NCBI RefSeq assembly: GCF_018143015.1
Contig: NC_054740.1
Location: forward strand, 43,479,180-43,543,179
Source: Lytechinus variegatus
Taxonomy: Eukaryota > Echinodermata > Echinoidea > Temnopleuroida > Toxopneustidae
Length of the DNA stretch: 64,000 nucleotides
Direction of reading: 5' to 3'
Positions 58,088-64,000 of this stretch are shown here, in pieces. Position numbers and translations under genes: made by a program. The notes beneath the pieces were generated by a model, which saw only the letters and a program-made list of their open reading frames with translations, ran no database searches and was not told where the DNA came from. How positions within the stretch are numbered: the stretch's first letter is position 1; every line of letters starts with the position of its first letter.

Positions 58088-61000
58088 GTAAGGTATAGCT
58101 GCCCTGTATGAATGTTGAACTTGGCCTAGTGACAAAAACAATAGAACAAAAGATGGGGGGGGGGGGGGGTAGGAAACATAGTTTCAAAAGAGATATACGA
58201 GTCGTGTAAATATATCATACTATTGAGAAAATACCTTTCCGCCGCGTCCCTGCAGTCATATGCAAAATTTTTAGTAGAATTAGAGAATTCAAATAATTAT
58301 TCAATAGCATTAACAAAATCACATCTTTATTTATTATAGTGCAACGTTTTCTAAATTTATTCATCCTTTGACTAATTATTGCTCATTATATTACATGTAT
58401 ACTGAACACGTTTCATTCATAACTAAAGTATAAACGAACTAGCAGCCTTATAGTAGCCCCACATGAAGCCCTCAACTACTCACACCTGGTCACATAGTAC
58501 AATATTCTAAGATATGTAGTCTTGTAATATAGGCCCACTTGTACGATAACACACTTATTCACTATAATCGGTACATTACTTTCCTGTAAAAACAAAACAA
58601 AACAAAAAACAAGTTACTTTCTCTGTATAAATGAAATCATAGGCTAATTCTTTCTCTATATAGTACTGATGGTTATCTCGAAATGTATATTTTTTTTTAA
58701 GACTTGCTGTTCATAACACACAGTCACTGACAGACTACACAAAAGTGTTGGCCAAATTGCTCCCATTAATAGTTGCAGCAAGCAATCATTTCATTAGAAA
58801 GTCTTTAAACTCAAGGTTAATTGTCACAATATTATCATACATGTAAATCTAGATCTGGTACATTGCAATTAACTGATCTTTGTGAAATCATGAAATATTA
58901 GCTGAAAACCGATAATTCTGATGATCACCGACACAAAAAGAAATATGTGGGACATTGCATTAATGTTACTTGGAAAATACCCAACATTTTATGGAATTCC
59001 GTGCTTACATTGGTCATTTCTCAGCAATTACACATTTTTTTCAAGGAGTCATTTGGCACATTTTTTTAATACACATCCAAATATTTGTATGGTGATGTTA
59101 TCGGATTCTGTTCGAACTCATTTTGATGTCACTACCACAACTAGCATTTATCTTTATTGGCTTTTGCATTATACCATTAAATGAGAACTTCACCCTGACA
59201 AAATATTTATTGTAAAGATAAAAAAAAAACAATAAAAAGTATTGATGAATGTTTGAGGAAAATCCATCGAATATTTGAAAAAGGCATTAGAATGTTTCTA
59301 TTTATGACGCCTATGCGAGCAGCTTGCCATGTATCTATCGTGAATTAAAAATGTCAATGAAATCTCATTTAATGATAATGGGTTTTATCGTATCTGAAGT
59401 ATATCAACAAACAAAAAAATCACACCCACTCATGAAAGAAGAAAAGTTTTAGTCATCTCGAACCATACAAATTGGAGTTTATGCACTTTACATTACACAA
59501 AGGCTGCTGCTCGCATATGACGTCACAAATCAAAATCTTGAAATTCAAATAATTTTCCTAATCTTTTCTGGATTTTTCTCAAACCCTCACAAATATTTAT
59601 TTTTATTTTTTTCTGGCATTTTTACAACAAACTTTTCGTCAAGGTGAACTTCCCCTTGAAAAGTTTATTATTGTAAGACTGTAGTTGGTAAAAGGGAATG
59701 AGTGAATTTCCATTAATTTGTTCACTCCCCTTGCAAGCACTCAATATGGAGTGAATTTAGAGTGAGCATATTCATTCATTCATTCATTGCATAGTATGTT
59801 ACTGTGAATGTATAAAGAGACAAACCATGCTTTCGAAAAAAAAGATTTTTCTTTTCATTTCAATTCATTTTATCATGTTTATTGACCACTGAAACACTAG
59901 GGTATCAACAACAACAACAAAATGAATAGAAAATACCAAATAGTCTTCGATCAATATGTATAATATGTAAGTTACAGAATAACAGTAATAGCAAACCTAC
60001 TTTTCGATAGATGGCGTAATTTGAAATACAATGCAATACTTTTATTCTATAAGATTATGGTACATTATTTGTGTTTAAGAAAATATCACAGAACCTATGC
60101 CCAAAACGATGCTATCTTTCTCGGTTATTCTACTTAGTTAAAGACTGACAGCGTAATATACAAAACATATGTGCTTGTGACTACACAGATTTTTATTTCA
60201 GCTAATAAAATAAAATGATGCATTATTAATACATGAAGCCAATCTACTTTTTTCAATACATCTTCACAGATTATTGCTAAAGCTTTTGCTAAGAAGTAAG
60301 AACAGGCTTCCTACAATCTTATTACAATGTAGAGAAGATGATCCGAGTATCAAGGTTGAGAAAAATGAATTCTGTGAGTTCCTTCCCATAATACACAGCG
60401 AGGCGCTAGCTTTTTGGAAGAAAAGGGAAAAGTTGATATTTCAAATCGTGAGTTTCTGTTTACACCACATCATTTGCTTTTCCACGGCCGTCTCGAAGCT
60501 CCTGATATTGCGAAATAACGCAAAGGAGACAAGTTATCTGAAAGAGTAGATGAAAGTTATCATCATTTTAAAGTGAAAAACACATGTAGGCCTATACAAA
60601 TTTGTACAATTTAATATTGATGGTACTGCACAAAGTTGGTAATGACACCCCCCTTCCATCAAATTTATTTAACATAATGTTTTTTGACAATCGCGTAATC
60701 TTGAATTGAGAATAAATCAAATGAATCAGTAAAATTCCTAAACAATGCTTAATGGCGGCATGCCAAATCATTATTATCCACCATTATCGTCAACATTAAT
60801 ACCATAGTTGAATTACATTCTAAATAGCGCAGGTTGCTTTTTTAAACCTCTTTTACTCCATAATTCTATTTTTTGGGGATTATTTTATACTTAGAAACTA
60901 ATCACCATTCCCCTAATTGCGTGACAAGTAACAAAAGGCTAATTAAAATAATGGAGATTTCCGGCAAATGCAACACCTTTTTCACAAAAAGACATCTTTT

Positions 61001-61413
61001 ACCGTTTTTCATTAACTCCAGACCAGTGCCGGACTTTGTCGTAAAACTTTTACCGTTTTCATTAAGTGGTGATATTTTGGTCCGTAACAGGCCCGCACTA
61101 AAATAGCCTACACCACACGCGTTTAGTAACTGTAGCACAGCTGCGATACATTTACACTATTTTACGATGGCGCTGATAAAAGCAGCAGCAAAATAGCCCG
61201 GGGATGGCGGGGGCTAATTTAGCCGGTGCCATTCATAAACTCAAAGTTTCACGACTTAGCCCAGGCCTGGTCTGGATCAGAGAGCTACTTGCGCTTCAGT
61301 CACAACTCAGAGCGGCGACCGACCGATTGGTAGTCTGCTCGGGCGCCGCTGGAATATAGGCATCATCCAATGATTTTTGCCGATGTTTGGAGAAGTCGAT
61401 CGGGCTTCTGGTG
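58088..61413. other. Gene 3 region, nothing recognised
   Basis: AT-rich, with a poly-G run near 58156-58169 and an ATTC tract near 59772-59787. Frames at 58921-59184, 60274-60549 and 60873-61106 show no known motif; the second follows a fair acceptor (TCTTCACAG at about 60270) but the phase and hydrophobic pattern do not match exon 2. No gene can be supported. Confidence 0.4.
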
Positions 61414-62857
61414 AGGGGGGGGGGGGGACACTTCCATTGACGAGAGGATACCATACGCGATCGACCATGGGATCTCGAAAATCACCCTAAGACACGTATT
61501 TTCCTTTTTATGAAAATGCACCTCTTAACAAGTATTAGCGTGTGAAACCCTACCCTTAACAAGTATTGGAAACAAAACGATACTCTTGGCAAGTTCCTTG
61601 AATAACCCCCTAAACAAGAACATCGATATTTTTATTGTTATGTCACGGACGTCGGTCGTTGGTTTTACCTTCATCTGCATCACTGGATTTAGTATATACA
61701 GCCCTACCTCCCACATCTCGCGCAAATCGTACTTTAAACACGTAGTGTTGACTCTTGGAGCAAAAGTACATCCTTTATACAACATCAAAATCTTAATTTT
61801 TTACACCCTCGCAAATTTGACCCTAATCACGTAGCTCTCCTTGCGAAAATAAATAGGGGAAGGCGGGGTAAGTTGTGACACTTTTTGCATTTTGCATGTT
61901 AGAATTGATATGACTAGTACTATTGTAGAAATAAGTGCCTTGCCTTTCAATTTGATTCTTGGGAAATGTTTTTCACCTACATATAACTTTCTACCCCCAC
62001 ACTGAAAGTCATCGTGACCCTTGAAAACCCGATGTCAAATGGCTCAACTTGCCCCATGTATGGGGTACGTTTTGCCACCGTCTGGGGTAAGTTGAGCCAC
62101 AAAAACTACGTACAAAATGTATGGGGGGAGAACCAGCATGTAAATGTTTTGTTTACAGTCTTTTCACTTGCTAATTCTCTATAAATACTAACGTCCTTTA
62201 AAAGGAAAAGAGCAGTCATGTAAATTTGCTCCTTTCAGCCTGCATTTCAATCGATTTTTATGGGTTTTTTTTGTAAGATATATTACCATAAGAATTACCA
62301 TGGCTCAACTTGCCCCATGCTGTTTGGCTCAACTTACCCCAGTCCGAACTTAGTGCGATAATTTTGTATCCACACATTTATCATGCATCCATCATAATTA
62401 TAAAAGACTATAACAAGAATGAAGATCCATACCTTGACTAACAATGTTGTTATCATGTCTTTACTATATTTAAAGACGTGTGTGTGTATAAAGCACTTAC
62501 TACACACTCTTTTTCACTTTTTCGGCTGAAATTCATACTTTTCCCTCTAAAAAAACTACTTTTTGTTCCAAAGTGGAAAACAATGTGGTGAGGTTATAGT
62601 GTTATGCTATTGGTCATCAATACATGACACCACCACAATGTCTGACTCATTCATTATTGGCCTGGGGCTGGTGGCTCAACTTGCCCCAATTGTTAACTTA
62701 CCCCGCCTTCCCCTACCATTTTTTCGATTTCGATTTCGATTTGACACCCTTATCACGTTATGTAGGTAACGTGCCCTATCTTAAAATAGACATCATTTTT
62801 ACGTGTGTGTTTGGTCGCGCATGGTATCCTCTCGTTAATGTAAGCCCCCCCCCACCG
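61414..62857 (+). mobile_element. G-run-ended element, copy D, split by an insertion
   Basis: Begins with a G-run and ACACTTCCATTGACGAGAGG, ends GCATGGTATCCTCTCGTTAA then a C-run. The 61856-62713 element splits it; the two parts align with copies A and E on each side. Confidence 0.8.
61856..62713. mobile_element. TA-flanked element with GGGGAAGGCGGGGTAAGTT ends
   Basis: Left end GGGGAAGGCGGGGTAAGTTG, right end AACTTACCCCGCCTTCCCC, TA on both sides (61854-61855 and 62714-62715). Internal motifs TGGCTCAACTTGCCCCATG and GGGGTAAGTTGAGCCAC repeat in both orientations. 858 bp, no transposase. Confidence 0.85.
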
Positions 62858-63105
62858 GGATCAGGCTGTAAGACTTATCGGTGGCGGAGCAGTGCCCTGT
62901 CAATTACCCATCGGTCGCCGGTCGACTCAAGGCCAAATCTAGGGATTTTTTTCTGTTGGTGTCCGAGCAGTGATCGACTGACGTCCTACGACTCTCGGGC
63001 GGTCTCCCACCGACCACCGGCCTATTTTTAAGTAATCGCCTGTCGTCTGCCCGGTGATCAGAGCCACTCCCGGGCTATTTTGATGTTGCTTTTACCAGCA
63101 CTAAT
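62858..63105. other. Spacer between two G-run elements
   Basis: GC-richer than its surroundings. It repeats CGGTCGCCGG- and GATCAG-type segments; nothing coding is recognised. Confidence 0.4.
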
Positions 63106-63666
63106 CCGGGGGGGGGGGGGAGCTACTTCCATTGACGAGTGGATTCCATGCGCGACCATGGGGTCTCGAAAAGCACCCTAAACGCGTATTTTCCATATTC
63201 TGAAAATGCACCCCTTAACAAGTATTGGCGTCTCAAACCCTACCCTTAACAAGTATTGAAAACAAAACGATACTCTTGGCAAGTATTAACCGAAATGAAC
63301 CCCTAAAAAAGCACAGCGATTGTCACGTACGGGTACGTCGGTCGTCGGTTTTACTTTTACACACCATTTGGTTTCGTACGGCCCCACCTTCCACAACTCG
63401 CGCAAATCGGACTTTAAATTTAACACGTAGTGTTGGGGCAAAAAGGACGTCATTTATCAAATAGTTTAATTTTGTTTTGTCACCCCCGCAAATTTGACCC
63501 TAAACACGTAGCTTTCCTAGCGAAATAGACACCCCCTTTTTCATTGTTTTGGTGTTTTTGATACCCTTATCACGTTACGTACTTAACGTGCCCTATCGTG
63601 AAAAGACATCCTTTTTACGTGTATTTTGGTCGCGCATGGTATCCACTCGTCAATGTAAGTGCCCCC
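63106..63666 (+). mobile_element. G-run-ended element, copy E
   Basis: Starts with a G-run and CTACTTCCATTGACGAGTGG, ends CATGGTATCCACTCGTCAAT then GTAAGTGCCCCC. Same internal order as copy A, including a one-mismatch version of the 20-bp palindrome (CACGTTACGTACTTAACGTG near 63573). Confidence 0.85.
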
Positions 63667-63667
63667 T

Positions 63668-63858
63668 ATTACACCCACAAATGTAATAATCGCCCACAAA
63701 TGTAATAACGCCCACAAATGTAATAACGCCCACAAATGTAATAACACTTTACCCACAAATGTAATAACGCCTACAAATGTAATAACACTTTACCCACAAA
63801 TGTAATAATGCACTTTACCCACAAATGTAATAATGACTTTACCTACAAATGTAATAAA
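63668..63858. repeat. Short tandem repeat CCCACAAATGTAATAACG
   Basis: About nine units of CCACAAATGTAATAA separated by CG-, CACTTTAC- or TGACTTTAC-type spacers of 2-9 bp, so unit length varies from 17 to about 26 bp. Starts directly at the right end of copy E. Confidence 0.9.
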
Positions 63859-64000
63859 TTTGAAGTGAATTTTTGGCGAATTCGTTCTAAACTAATATCC
63901 TATATTAATGCGTTCATATAGCACAAAAGTTCAAAGTCTTTTTTCCAGACCTGGTTAATTCAAAAATTATAATGCAAGTCCAAAGTCTTTTTTTCAGACC

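Noticed and set aside
60274..60549. 91-codon frame after a possible acceptor, as gene 3 exon or a separate gene
   Set aside because: No family motif, no matching phase or membrane pattern, and no donor in frame that makes sense.
63668..63858. CRISPR-like array
   Set aside because: Repeats are short with tiny, non-unique spacers, in an animal genome; it is a minisatellite.

Overview
The window is animal nuclear DNA: spliced exons with GT-AG introns (one GC-AG), very little coding sequence, long AT and TCTA microsatellites, and dense mobile elements. Several repeat families, the tRNA-like SINEs and a CsRn1-type Ty3/Gypsy element suggest a marine invertebrate deuterostome. A sea urchin is my best guess, but it rests on recall of repeat families and was not searched.

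The host genes I can support are three tandem plus-strand paralogues of a small four-membrane-pass protein of LAPTM/DUF4728-like type. Gene 1 (2617-10438) has five exons, the last ending at a GC donor, and its terminal exon is not found. Gene 2 (39580 to about 52972) has exons 1, 3, 4, 5 and a possible exon 6, but its exon 2 is not found. Gene 3 begins at 55594 with exon 1 only and probably runs past the window. All three first exons carry a CCCF motif followed by a Gly-Ser pair, encode the same 25 residues' worth of sequence, and end in GTAAGT. Exon 4 is 93 nt in both genes where it is seen.

The rest is mostly transposon material. The main piece is an apparently intact Ty3/Gypsy element on the minus strand (16251-24046). 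It has near-identical 1.7-kb LTRs, a tRNA-Trp-type primer binding site, a polypurine tract, gag with a CHCC zinc knuckle, and pro-pol in the -1 frame behind a GGGAAAC slippery site and stem-loop. It sits inside an older inverted-repeat element (15524-24572). Next to it is a broken jockey/CR1-type LINE (24573-27335) ending in a palindrome-rich foldback (27336-27915). A 625-bp-armed inverted repeat (29100-31822) encloses another LINE relic. Further right are a minisatellite with CGGCGCCG palindromes (38180-38800), nested hAT-like elements with exact 8-bp target duplications (41297-44271 and 42721-43817), several TA-flanked mariner-like elements, tRNA-derived SINEs, five copies of a G-run-ended family, and further minisatellites at 45.2, 49.1 and 63.7 kb.

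The nesting gives relative insertion ages. Apart from the paralogue cluster and the retroelement genes I see no convincing protein genes. Long introns and intergenic stretches not listed below show nothing I recognise.
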